Source: Cycloclasticus sp.
GTDB taxonomy: Bacteria; Pseudomonadota; Gammaproteobacteria; Methylococcales; Cycloclasticaceae
Length of the DNA: 31,099 bases
NCBI GenBank assembly: GCA_018066825.1
Contig: JAGPVU010000042.1
Span: 1 to 31,099, forward strand
Direction: 5' to 3'
In this document: one piece after another, positions 16,714 to 24,068 of the stretch
How positions within the stretch are numbered: the stretch's first letter is position 1
How the letters are laid out: every line of letters begins with the position of its first letter
Notes under the pieces: model-generated
The model's database searches: none
What the model was told of the DNA's origin: nothing
Seen by the model: the letters and a program-made list of their open reading frames with translations, nothing else
Position numbers and translations under genes: made by a program

Positions 16714-17040
16714 TTAAATATTACTATCGATAAAAGCAGCTAATTGAGATTTTGAAACCGCACCAACTTTTGTCGCTTCTACTTCACCTGCTTTGTAAAT
16801 CATCAATGTAGGTATGCCACGTACACCAAAGCGTCTTGGCATGCCTGGATTCGAGTCAATATCCAGCTTTACAACCTTAAGCTTACCGACATATTCGTCT
16901 GCGATTTCGTCAAGGATAGGGGCTATCATTTTGCAAGGACCACACCATTCAGCCCAAAAATCAACTAACACCGGTTGCTCAGAACCCAATACATCTTGCT
17001 CAAAACTGTCATCGTTCGTATGAACTACATTTTCACTCAC
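16714..17040 (-). CDS. trxA: Thioredoxin 1
   Basis: Cytoplasmic dithiol protein that reduces ribonucleotide reductase and other targets and feeds electrons to DsbD. The 108-residue protein has WCGPC (Cys33, Cys36) and the cis-proline loop RGIPTLMIY. The longest open frame begins at a TTG (17058), but I place the start at GTG 17040: a GGAGAG ribosome site (17047-17052) lies 6 bases before it, and the resulting N-terminus (M)SENVVHTNDDSF matches other thioredoxins with no extension. It is divergent from rhlB, the classic trxA-rho/rhlB arrangement. Confidence 0.95.
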   Translation of the reverse strand: MSENVVHTNDDSFEQDVLGSEQPVLVDFWAEWCGPCKMIAPILDEIADEYVGKLKVVKLDIDSNPGMPRRFGVRGIPTLMIYKAGEVEATKVGAVSKSQLAAFIDSNI

Positions 17041-17184
17041 TATTTTCTCTCCGTTCAATTAATACTATGCACCGACACATGATAATAGAGTACGATGTCA
17101 CTTCTATTGCTATAGCTTATCATGAATGTACGTTTGCTAAAATCCATTTACTCCCCACCTTTTTACTTAAATAAAAAATAATTT

Positions 17185-18444
17185 ATGTCTTCCACACATC
17201 TAACGGATACCCAATTTTCATCAATAGGCTTAAGTGATGTTTTAATCCAGGGTTTAAATGATGCCGGTTTTATTAACTGCACCCCTATCCAAGAACAAAC
17301 CTTACCTATCAGTTTAAAGGGCTGCGACGTCGCAGGGCAAGCTCAAACGGGGACGGGGAAAACCATTGCTTTTTTACTCGCCACCTACCACAAGCTACTT
17401 ACCAATCCATGCCCAGATAATACAAAAGGTGTTAGAGCATTGATTTTGGCTCCTACGCGTGAACTAGCCGTGCAAATTTATAATGACGCGATGATTATCG
17501 GCAAGCACACAAACGTTCGTGTGGGATTAGCTTATGGCGGCACGGATTATGAAAAACAACGTAAGAGCATTGAAGACGGTGTAGACATTCTGATAGGCAC
17601 GCCGGGGAGGACTATCGACTTTTTCAAACAAAACGTATTTAATTTACGGACCGCTGAGGTTCTAGTTTTAGACGAAGCCGACAGAATGTTCGACTTAGGT
17701 TTTATAAACGACATCCGCTATTTGTTGCGCCGACTACCAGACCCAGATAAACGACTGAATTTACTGTTTTCAGCAACACTTTCATTTAAGGTAACAGAGC
17801 TTGCTTACGAGCACATGAACAACCCTGAAATGGTTCGCATCGAGCCTGAACAAATCACCGCTAAAAAAGTTGTTGAATCGGTGTATTACCCCGCCGACAA
17901 TGAAAAAATTCCCTTATTAATAAAAATATTAAACGACGAAAAACCCGAACGCGGCATTATTTTTATCAATACCAAACATAATGCTGATCGACTTAACCGA
18001 TACCTAGAAGGCAACGGTTTTGAAAACGCCGTACTATCGGGTGATGTACCACAAAACAAACGCCAGTCCATACTCAAACAGTTTCAGGATGGAAAACTCC
18101 CCTTACTGATCGCGACCGATGTGGCCGCACGTGGCTTGCATATTCCCGCCGTAAGCCATGTTTTTAACTTCGACTTGCCGCAAGATGCCGAAGACTATGT
18201 TCACCGGATTGGGCGTACGGCGCGTTCAGGCGCCAGCGGTATCGCCATTAGTTTTGCATGCGAAACCTACGCCTACTCATTACCTGATATAGAAGCCTAT
18301 ATCGCGCACAAAATTCCGTTCAATCAAATAGACAGCAGTTTATTGCCCGATGTAAAACCCGCCACAAAAAGAGCCTATAAACCTGTCGCTAAAAACCGTG
18401 GCGCCAAGCCGCAAAATAGAAAACCAGCCTCACGCAGGTATTAA
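17185..18444 (+). CDS. rhlB: ATP-dependent RNA helicase RhlB
   Basis: DEAD-box helicase; in E. coli it unwinds RNA for the RNase E/PNPase degradosome. All motifs are seen: Q motif GFINCTPIQEQ (28-38), motif I AQTGTGKT (53-60), Ib TPGR, II DEAD (163-166), III SAT, and VI HRIGRTARSG. A Lys/Arg-rich tail (about 395-419) probably binds RNA. At 419 residues it matches E. coli RhlB (421). It lies divergent from trxA-rho, which supports RhlB over RhlE or SrmB. Its stop shares a TTAA with the convergent yrfG gene. Confidence 0.92.
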   Translation: MSSTHLTDTQFSSIGLSDVLIQGLNDAGFINCTPIQEQTLPISLKGCDVAGQAQTGTGKTIAFLLATYHKLLTNPCPDNTKGVRALILAPTRELAVQIYNDAMIIGKHTNVRVGLAYGGTDYEKQRKSIEDGVDILIGTPGRTIDFFKQNVFNLRTAEVLVLDEADRMFDLGFINDIRYLLRRLPDPDKRLNLLFSATLSFKVTELAYEHMNNPEMVRIEPEQITAKKVVESVYYPADNEKIPLLIKILNDEKPERGIIFINTKHNADRLNRYLEGNGFENAVLSGDVPQNKRQSILKQFQDGKLPLLIATDVAARGLHIPAVSHVFNFDLPQDAEDYVHRIGRTARSGASGIAISFACETYAYSLPDIEAYIAHKIPFNQIDSSLLPDVKPATKRAYKPVAKNRGAKPQNRKPASRRY

Positions 18445-19094
18445 TCTGGCATTATTTTACCCAGGTCTTCAACCGCGGTAAAATCGTGCACAATGCGGGT
18501 GGGTTCGCTGCTATCAGGCTGGGTAATGGCAACCAAGTATTCAACGCCAAATGTATCTGCGGCTTGCAACACGCTCAAACTGTCATCAACCATCAACGTC
18601 TTTTTCGGATTAAACTTTTCAAGCGCGTGGAAGGCGCGCCAGAAGCCTTGATTTTCCTTAGGGTAACCCAAGTCATGCGCTGAAACGGTGGCGTCAAAAA
18701 AACCGATCAAGCCTGTTTTTTTCATTTTTATCCGCAAACTTTCTGTGTGTGCGTTCGTGACTAATACACAACGTTTGCCCGACTCATTAAGCGCCTGTAA
18801 AAATGGCCGGGTAGTCGGAAGCTCACTGATCCCTTCTTGGGCCTGTACTTTTAGACCCGCTATATCTAGCCGCAACTTATCACTCCAGTAGTCTAAACAG
18901 TACCAATTTAACAAGCCTTCTTGCGACTTAAAGATAGGAGCCAAGTAACTAACCGCCTGTTCAAACGATAGATTCTCATGTTCAGCGTAGCGGCTTGGCA
19001 CTAAGGTTTGCCAAAAATGATTATCGAACTGCAAGTCCAACAAGGTGCCATCCATGTCCAGTAAAACTGTTTCTATATTTTTCCAATTAACCAT
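18441..19094 (-). CDS. yrfG: HAD-family GMP/IMP nucleotidase YrfG
   Basis: Cytoplasmic haloacid dehalogenase-fold phosphatase; the E. coli homologue dephosphorylates purine monophosphates. Motif I is LLDMDGTLLD with Asp13 (nucleophile) and Asp15. The YrfG-specific FDNHFW follows. Motif II is VTNAH, motif III the Lys in GYPKENQGFW, and motif IV MVDDS. At 217 residues it is near E. coli YrfG (222). It converges on rhlB with a 4-base overlap. Confidence 0.88.
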   Translation of the reverse strand: MVNWKNIETVLLDMDGTLLDLQFDNHFWQTLVPSRYAEHENLSFEQAVSYLAPIFKSQEGLLNWYCLDYWSDKLRLDIAGLKVQAQEGISELPTTRPFLQALNESGKRCVLVTNAHTESLRIKMKKTGLIGFFDATVSAHDLGYPKENQGFWRAFHALEKFNPKKTLMVDDSLSVLQAADTFGVEYLVAITQPDSSEPTRIVHDFTAVEDLGKIMPD

Positions 19095-19424
19095 CTACTA
19101 ACCCACCGTCTAACGTTAAATAATGACTTGATTTGTCGATTTATAAACACCTTATCTTAAACCATTCCCTACCACCTTGATGTTTTTAACTCGTTCAAAA
19201 CCATCCCTCGCTACGCCCTGAAAGGACTCTAGCTTCTAACAAGCCCTTATTGAAAAGCACACTATGGTTGTATATAACTGGGTATACTGTGGAAATACAC
19301 CGTGAACCAATAGAGCGCTTCTACGCACCCTTTTCCTCTACGAGTCATGATAAGGGTCTGTCATTTGGTTTTGCGCGACACACCATGAGCCTAACAAAAA
19401 CCAATCGATAATGTTAATCACCCA
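19095..19424. other. 330-bp intergenic region between divergent yrfG and nth
   Basis: No coding frame or RNA gene is credible here. On the plus strand TTGAAA (19250-19255), a 17-base spacer and TATAAC (19273-19278) form a possible nth promoter; a second -10-like TATACT (19283-19288) has no -35. An 8-bp inverted repeat TTGGTTTT (19365-19372)/AAAACCAA (19397-19404) with a 24-base loop lies in the nth leader; it may be chance. Confidence 0.4.
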
Positions 19425-20060
19425 ATGAACAAACAAAAGCGTTTTGAACTATTTCAGCGCCTCAGCGAGGCAATCCCAAACCCAGAAACTGAGCTCAATT
19501 ACAGCTCGCCCTTTGAACTTTTAATTGCCGTGATCCTTTCTGCACAGGCAACGGATAAAGGCGTCAACAAAGCCACCGACAAACTCTACCCAGTAGCCAA
19601 TACGCCCGAAGCTATTTTTAATCTTGGCGAAGAGGGGCTCAAGCACTACATTAAGACCATTGGCCTTTTTAATACCAAGGGTAGCAACATCATAAAAACC
19701 TGCAGACTTCTTATTGATCAACATGCTAGTCAGGTCCCTCATACTCGTGACGAACTCGAAGCGCTCCCCGGTGTCGGACGAAAAACGGCTAATGTCGTGT
19801 TAAATACCGCCTTTGGTGTGCCCACGATCGCTGTAGACACCCACATTTATAGAGTGAGCAATCGAACCAAAATAGCGGTCGGAAAAACCGTGCTCGAGGT
19901 TGAAAAAAAACTCGATAAAACCGTACCCAACGAATTCAAACTTGACGCACATCATCTACTCATTCTTCATGGCCGTTATACTTGTATTGCGCGAAAACCC
20001 CGCTGTGGCTCTTGCGTCATCGAAGACCTCTGTGAGTTCAACAAAAAGACCGTTGTCTGA
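19425..20060 (+). CDS. nth: Endonuclease III
   Basis: DNA glycosylase/AP lyase that removes oxidised pyrimidines. The 211-residue protein is the same length as E. coli Nth and keeps its key residues at the same numbers. These are the helix-hairpin-helix LPGVGRKTA with catalytic Lys120, catalytic Asp138 in VDTHIYR, and the [4Fe-4S] cysteines 187, 194, 197 and 203. It stands apart from the rsx genes that precede nth in enterobacteria. It is followed on the same strand, after 196 bases, by the hvf cassette, which has its own promoter signals. Confidence 0.97.
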   Translation: MNKQKRFELFQRLSEAIPNPETELNYSSPFELLIAVILSAQATDKGVNKATDKLYPVANTPEAIFNLGEEGLKHYIKTIGLFNTKGSNIIKTCRLLIDQHASQVPHTRDELEALPGVGRKTANVVLNTAFGVPTIAVDTHIYRVSNRTKIAVGKTVLEVEKKLDKTVPNEFKLDAHHLLILHGRYTCIARKPRCGSCVIEDLCEFNKKTVV

Positions 20061-20134
20061 TACAGGGCTTGTCTAGCCTCACTTAGATAACGATCACTAT
20101 CGAACCAGCAAAAACATTAAGTTAACGACGCGTG

Positions 20135-20177
20135 AAAGTTTTTTTAACTTTGCTTGGTCTATTAAATCGCATATAGT
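20135..20177 (+). promoter_or_regulatory. Candidate hvfABC promoter with overlapping dyad
   Basis: A -35-like TTGCTT (20150-20155), a 16-base spacer and a -10-like TATAGT (20172-20177) lie about 80 bases before hvfA. A perfect inverted repeat AAAGTT-N5-AACTTT (20135-20151) abuts the -35 and could be an operator. GTTAAC occurs twice in the region (20121-20126 and 20176-20181). I could not make a convincing extracytoplasmic-function sigma factor promoter or a CueR-type site. Confidence 0.35.
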
Positions 20178-20256
20178 TAACCGGTCAGGTCTTGTCGGTA
20201 GCTATGCAGTTTGACTGGATTTACGGATACTTTTTTCAACATTAAAGGACACAGAT

Positions 20257-20625
20257 ATGAAAAACATTACAAAAAAACCCTTAGCAGCTGCATTAGGCGC
20301 AGCGTTTGTAACCTCCATGGCATTTACACCAATGGCAAGTGCCGACACTAACCCCTTCGGCGCAACAGAACTAGAAACCGGCTATATGGTATTGGCAGAA
20401 GGCAAATGTGGCGAAGGCAAATGTGGTGATAAGGCAGCTAAAAAAGCAGCGAAGGCTGAGGCTAAATGCGGTGAAGGCAAATGCGGTGAAGGCAAATGTG
20501 GCGCGAACAACGCAGCAGATACTGCTAAAAAAGCCGACGGTAGCTGTGGCGCTAATAAAGCAGCCGACACCGCTAAAAAAGCGGAAGGCAAATGCGGCGA
20601 AGGTAAGTGCGGCGAAAAAAAATAA
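20257..20625 (+). CDS. hvfA: HvfA-family (bufferin-like) RiPP metallophore precursor
   Basis: A 122-residue secreted precursor peptide. Residues 1-29 form a signal peptide (KK, hydrophobic core AALGAAFVTSMAF, cleavage after ASA). Next comes the leader-like NPFGATELETGYMVLAEGK, typical of the family. The core has eight cysteines (51, 56, 71, 76, 81, 97, 113, 118) in short units: six EGKCG, one EAKCG and one DGSCG. A 16-residue unit is tandemly duplicated (81-96 and 97-112). In Haemophilus HvfA and in bufferins, cysteines of EGKCG units are modified by the DUF692/DUF2063 partners into thio-heterocycle groups that bind copper. A strong AAGGA site (20245-20249) lies 7 bases before the ATG. The function here is inferred from motif and neighbours. 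Confidence 0.9.
   Translation: MKNITKKPLAAALGAAFVTSMAFTPMASADTNPFGATELETGYMVLAEGKCGEGKCGDKAAKKAAKAEAKCGEGKCGEGKCGANNAADTAKKADGSCGANKAADTAKKAEGKCGEGKCGEKK
20398..20613 (+). repeat. Core region of hvfA: eight Cys-Gly repeats with a 48-bp tandem duplication
   Basis: The nucleotide sequence repeats GGYGAAGGCAAATGYGGY-like units six times, plus two variants. Positions 20497-20544 and 20545-20592 encode the same 16-residue pattern CGAN(N/K)AADTAKKA(D/E)G(S/K) and are a clear tandem duplication. The many synonymous differences between copies show that it is not very recent or that it is under protein-level selection. Confidence 0.85.
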
Positions 20626-20638
20626 ACCGTAACAAACC

Positions 20639-21493
20639 GTGTCGATAAACTACCCTGTTTTTGGGGCGGGCCTCGGACTAAGGCGGGCCATGATTGGCCC
20701 GCTGATCGAGACCCCTGCGACAAATGTTGATTTTTATGAACTCGTGCCTGAGAACTGGATTCATGTTGGCGGCCGTTATGGCAAACAACTGCGGCAGTTA
20801 ACCGAGCAACATCCCTTTGTTGCGCACGGCCTATCATTGAGCATTGGTAGCCCTGACCCGTTAGACCTTCAATTTGTCCGCGACATTCGTGACTTTTTAA
20901 AATTACATCACGTTAAAATATATACTGAACACCTCACATATTGTAGTGATGGCGGCCATATGTATGACTTGATGCCGATCCCATTTACTGAAGAAGCCGT
21001 TAACTATGTCGCCAATCGAATTATTCAAGTGCAAGATATTTTGGGCGAGCAGATCGCTATCGAAAACGCGTCATACTACGCAGCACCCGGTAAAGAAATG
21101 GAAGAAATTGACTTTATCAATGCCGTTCTAACTAAGGCTGATTGCAAACTGTTACTTGATATCAATAATATTTATGTAAATAGCGTTAACCACCAATATG
21201 ATGCAACGCTGTTTATGAAGCAATTACCGGCAGAGCGCATCAGTTATTCGCATATTGCAGGACACTATAACGAAGCCGAAGATATTATTATCGATACTCA
21301 TGGCGCCGATGTGATCGACCCTGTGTGGGGCTTATTAGACACGGCCTACGAACACTTTGGTGTTATACCTACGTTATTAGAAAGAGACTTTAACATCCCA
21401 CCGTTAGCTCAGCTACTGAAAGAAGTTGACACCATTCAACACGCTCAAAGACTCGCTCAATCCCTTAGCAAAAAAAAACATGCCCTTGGATAA
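20639..21493 (+). CDS. hvfB: HvfB-family MNIO-type RiPP maturase (DUF692)
   Basis: Multinuclear non-haem iron oxidase (TIM-barrel, MbnB relative) expected to oxidise the precursor cysteines. Conserved features are GAGLGLR (9-15), ELVPENW (34-40), His63 in AHGLSLSIG, TEHLTY with Glu97/His98, IENASYY with Glu142, LLLDINNIYVN with Asp174, HIAGH (205-209), DTHG (219-222) and LLERD (246-250). These are the positions that supply iron ligands in the family. At 284 residues it is of normal length. The start is a GTG; an in-frame TAA (20630-20632) rules out an earlier one, and GAGLGLR rules out a much later one. No Shine-Dalgarno sequence is visible. It begins 13 bases after hvfA and overlaps hvfC by 14. 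Confidence 0.92.
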   Translation: MSINYPVFGAGLGLRRAMIGPLIETPATNVDFYELVPENWIHVGGRYGKQLRQLTEQHPFVAHGLSLSIGSPDPLDLQFVRDIRDFLKLHHVKIYTEHLTYCSDGGHMYDLMPIPFTEEAVNYVANRIIQVQDILGEQIAIENASYYAAPGKEMEEIDFINAVLTKADCKLLLDINNIYVNSVNHQYDATLFMKQLPAERISYSHIAGHYNEAEDIIIDTHGADVIDPVWGLLDTAYEHFGVIPTLLERDFNIPPLAQLLKEVDTIQHAQRLAQSLSKKKHALG

Positions 21494-22244
21494 ACCTAGT
21501 TTCATCCAAACACAGCACCAGTTTACGCAATATATTCGCTCGCCAGAATCTGCGCCACTACCTATCGGCATCGAAAAGAGGCGCGCTGAGGTTTATCGTG
21601 ATTTATTGTTTAACAATATTGAAAGCTTTTTAGCTGACAATTTCCCCGTTTTACGACAGATCACGAGTGATCAAGACTGGCAGGCATTGGCCAGGGGCTT
21701 TTTTTCACAGCATAGCTGCCTAAGCCCCTACTTTGCCGACATACCGGGTGAATTTATTAACCACCTTCAAAACCACCGGATCAATAGCCCACAGGCTAAA
21801 AATGATTACCCCTTTATGTTGGAGCTGGCGCATTATGAATGGGTCGAGTTAGTGGTTTCTATCAACGACGCACCACAAGATCAACAAGCGATCATTGAGC
21901 CAAACAAGCAGCTTCTCACCGTCGCCTCATCGGCTTGGTCACTCTGCTATCAATACCCCGTACATGAGATTTCGGCCAGCTTTCTTCCCGATAAACCACC
22001 CGCACAAGCGACTTACCTTGTGGTGTACCGCAATAGTGATGACGACGTAGTCTTTTTAACCACCAACCCCATGACTCATGCCTTGCTTAACCTGCTTAGT
22101 GACAATAAAGACCAACTAATAGAGCCCTTATTAGAGAAACTGGCCATTGATACGCAACACCCCAACCCATCGCTGGTGATACAAGGCGGTACATCCATCG
22201 TAGAAGACTTTATTAGCCGCGGTATCATTATTTCTGCCAATTAG
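21480..22244 (+). CDS. hvfC: HvfC-family RiPP maturation partner (DUF2063)
   Basis: Partner protein of the DUF692 maturase; in related systems it binds the precursor leader and presents it to the oxidase. The N-terminal DUF2063 domain shows RRAEVYRDLLFNNIESFLAD and FPVLRQI, with LAHYEWVEL further on. The remainder is a beta-rich domain often annotated as 'putative DNA-binding', although a DNA role is doubtful. The open frame reaches back to a TTG at 21426, but the ATG at 21480 gives the family's normal N-terminus (254 residues) and a 14-base overlap with hvfB, so I use it. No DoxX-type membrane gene follows, although many such operons have one. Confidence 0.9.
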   Translation: MPLDKPSFIQTQHQFTQYIRSPESAPLPIGIEKRRAEVYRDLLFNNIESFLADNFPVLRQITSDQDWQALARGFFSQHSCLSPYFADIPGEFINHLQNHRINSPQAKNDYPFMLELAHYEWVELVVSINDAPQDQQAIIEPNKQLLTVASSAWSLCYQYPVHEISASFLPDKPPAQATYLVVYRNSDDDVVFLTTNPMTHALLNLLSDNKDQLIEPLLEKLAIDTQHPNPSLVIQGGTSIVEDFISRGIIISAN

Positions 22245-22361
22245 CTGCACCAGCAAACGTCACCCTAGAGCTCAACCACCTTAAACCAAGTTCAGCTTTC
22301 TGATGAGGGCATCCCAGTAAACGCTTATAATGGCACCCAACCTATTTATTATTTAACAGCT

Positions 22362-23642
22362 ATGACGACAACTTACACAGCATTTCAACAAGCACAACAA
22401 CATATTCCAGGCGGCGTTAACTCACCCGTCAGAGCCTTTAAAGGCGTTGGTGGTGATCCGCTTTTTATTGATCATGCCAAAGGTGCTTATATTTTTGACA
22501 CCGACGACAAACGCTACATTGATTACGTGGGCTCTTGGGGGCCAATGGTTCTAGGCCATAGTCACCCCGATGTTATTAACGCCGTAAAAACAGCTGCGGA
22601 TAAAGGCTTGAGTTTTGGCGCGCCTACACTGATTGAAACCCGCATGGCTGAAAAAGTTTGCAGCCTTGTACCGTCCATAGAAAAAGTACGCATGGTGAGC
22701 TCTGGCACTGAAGCAACCATGAGTGCCATCAGACTAGCTCGCGGATTCACTGGGCGAGATAATATTATAAAGTTTGAAGGCTGCTACCACGGCCACTCCG
22801 ACTCATTGTTGGTGAAGGCGGGGTCCGGCGCATTAACCTTTGGTGTCCCCAGTTCGCCGGGAGTGCCTGCTGCGCTGGCTGAACACACCTTAACGCTGCC
22901 TTATAACGACATCCAAGCCGTTGAACAACTACTCAAAGAACACGCCACAAGCGTTGCCTGCATTATCGTAGAGCCGGTTGCTGGCAACATGAACTGCGTC
23001 CCCCCTGAGCCGGGCTTTTTAGAAGGCTTAAGACGCTTGGCCACGCACTATAACATCGTACTTATTTTTGACGAAGTTATGACGGGCTTTCGTGTTGCCT
23101 TGGGCGGTGCTCAACAGCACTATAACGTTAAACCTGACCTGACAACGCTCGGCAAAGTGATCGGTGGCGGCATGCCCGTCGGTGCCTTTGGCGGACGTGC
23201 GGATATTATGGCGCAACTAGCGCCTGACGGACCGGTATACCAAGCGGGTACGCTATCGGGCAATCCACTGGCTATGGCGGCAGGGCTTAGCACGCTTGAC
23301 TTAGTTAGTCAGGCTGGTTTTTATCAATCCCTTAGCGGCCGTACGCAGCAATTAACAGACGGCTTGAACACGCTAGCCAAACAAGCGGGCATCCCCGTTA
23401 GCACCAATCAGGTCGGCGGCATGTTTGGTCTGTTTTTTTCTGATCAAGCATCCATTAGCCGTTTTGATCAAGTCATGGCTTGCGACCAAGAACGCTTTAA
23501 GCATTTTTTCCACCTGATGTTAGATCAGGGAGTTTACCTTGCCCCATCAGCTTTTGAAGCAGGATTTGTCTCCGCAGCACACAGCGAGCAAGACATCGCT
23601 GACACCTTAGCGGCTGCAGCCATCGCGTTTAATCAGCTGTAA
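22362..23642 (+). CDS. hemL: Glutamate-1-semialdehyde 2,1-aminomutase
   Basis: PLP enzyme that makes 5-aminolevulinate in the C5 tetrapyrrole pathway. The 426-residue protein (the E. coli length) has IPGGVNSPVRAFKGVGGDP (15-33), SSGTEATMSAIR (113-124), FDEVMTGFR (236-244) and the PLP-binding Lys265 in TLGKVIGGGMPVGAFGG. A TATAAT (22326-22331) lies 30 bases before the ATG but lacks a good -35. Its TAA overlaps the ATG of a truncated haemoglobin by one base (TAATG), so haem precursor synthesis and a haem protein are co-translated. Confidence 0.97.
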   Translation: MTTTYTAFQQAQQHIPGGVNSPVRAFKGVGGDPLFIDHAKGAYIFDTDDKRYIDYVGSWGPMVLGHSHPDVINAVKTAADKGLSFGAPTLIETRMAEKVCSLVPSIEKVRMVSSGTEATMSAIRLARGFTGRDNIIKFEGCYHGHSDSLLVKAGSGALTFGVPSSPGVPAALAEHTLTLPYNDIQAVEQLLKEHATSVACIIVEPVAGNMNCVPPEPGFLEGLRRLATHYNIVLIFDEVMTGFRVALGGAQQHYNVKPDLTTLGKVIGGGMPVGAFGGRADIMAQLAPDGPVYQAGTLSGNPLAMAAGLSTLDLVSQAGFYQSLSGRTQQLTDGLNTLAKQAGIPVSTNQVGGMFGLFFSDQASISRFDQVMACDQERFKHFFHLMLDQGVYLAPSAFEAGFVSAAHSEQDIADTLAAAAIAFNQL

Positions 23643-24055
23643 TGGAAGAAGGCGCCAAACCAGGGCAGCTGTATAAGCTAACCCAATATGAAAAACTAGG
23701 TGGGGAAGCCGGTGTGCGCCAGCTAGTGACACATTTCTACCACGCAATGGACTCAGTAGCAGACGCAAAGCCGATTCGTGATATGCACGCGGCTGATTTA
23801 AGCCCATCCGAAGAAAAACTGTTTTTATTTCTCAGTGGTTGGCTTGGCGGGCCTTCGCTGTATATAGAAAAGTATGGCCACCCGCGCTTACGCGCTCGCC
23901 ATTTGCCATTTAGTATTGGAGCAAAAGAACGCGACCAATGGTTACAGTGCATGGACGCAGCGCTGGGTAAAATGAATATAGAACAAGCCATGCATGATGA
24001 ATTGATGCAGGCCTTTTTTAATACCGCAGATTTTATGCGCAATAAAAACGAGTAA
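23642..24055 (+). CDS. Group II truncated haemoglobin
   Basis: A small haem protein (137 residues) of the trHbO class, with 2-on-2 globin fold signatures. Tyr33 is at position B10 (HFYHAMD), the proximal His87 at F8 (RARHLPF), the group II Trp100 at G8 (DQWLQCMD), and the typical SGWLGGPSLY turn is present. Such globins bind O2 tightly and can act in NO or peroxide chemistry. The start overlaps the hemL stop by one base, with no separate ribosome site, so translation is coupled. Its role here is inferred from family only. Confidence 0.93.
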   Translation: MEEGAKPGQLYKLTQYEKLGGEAGVRQLVTHFYHAMDSVADAKPIRDMHAADLSPSEEKLFLFLSGWLGGPSLYIEKYGHPRLRARHLPFSIGAKERDQWLQCMDAALGKMNIEQAMHDELMQAFFNTADFMRNKNE

Positions 24056-24068
24056 TACAAGTACGTTT

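Noticed and set aside
17041..17058. A TTG start for trxA
   Set aside because: The upstream codons contain the GGAGAG ribosome site itself, and the GTG at 17040 gives the family's usual N-terminus.
20398..20613. Short regular repeats that could suggest a CRISPR array or minisatellite
   Set aside because: The units are in frame, differ at synonymous sites and encode the Cys core of HvfA; there are no constant repeats with unique spacers.
20382..20837. A 151-codon open frame on the minus strand, rich in HLPSPHLPS repeats
   Set aside because: It is the reverse complement of the EGKCG repeats of hvfA and runs into hvfB. Its repeat pattern is forced by the sense gene, and it has no ribosome site or family resemblance.
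23737..24060. A 107-codon minus-strand frame
   Set aside because: It is antisense to the truncated haemoglobin gene, whose key residues are all present.
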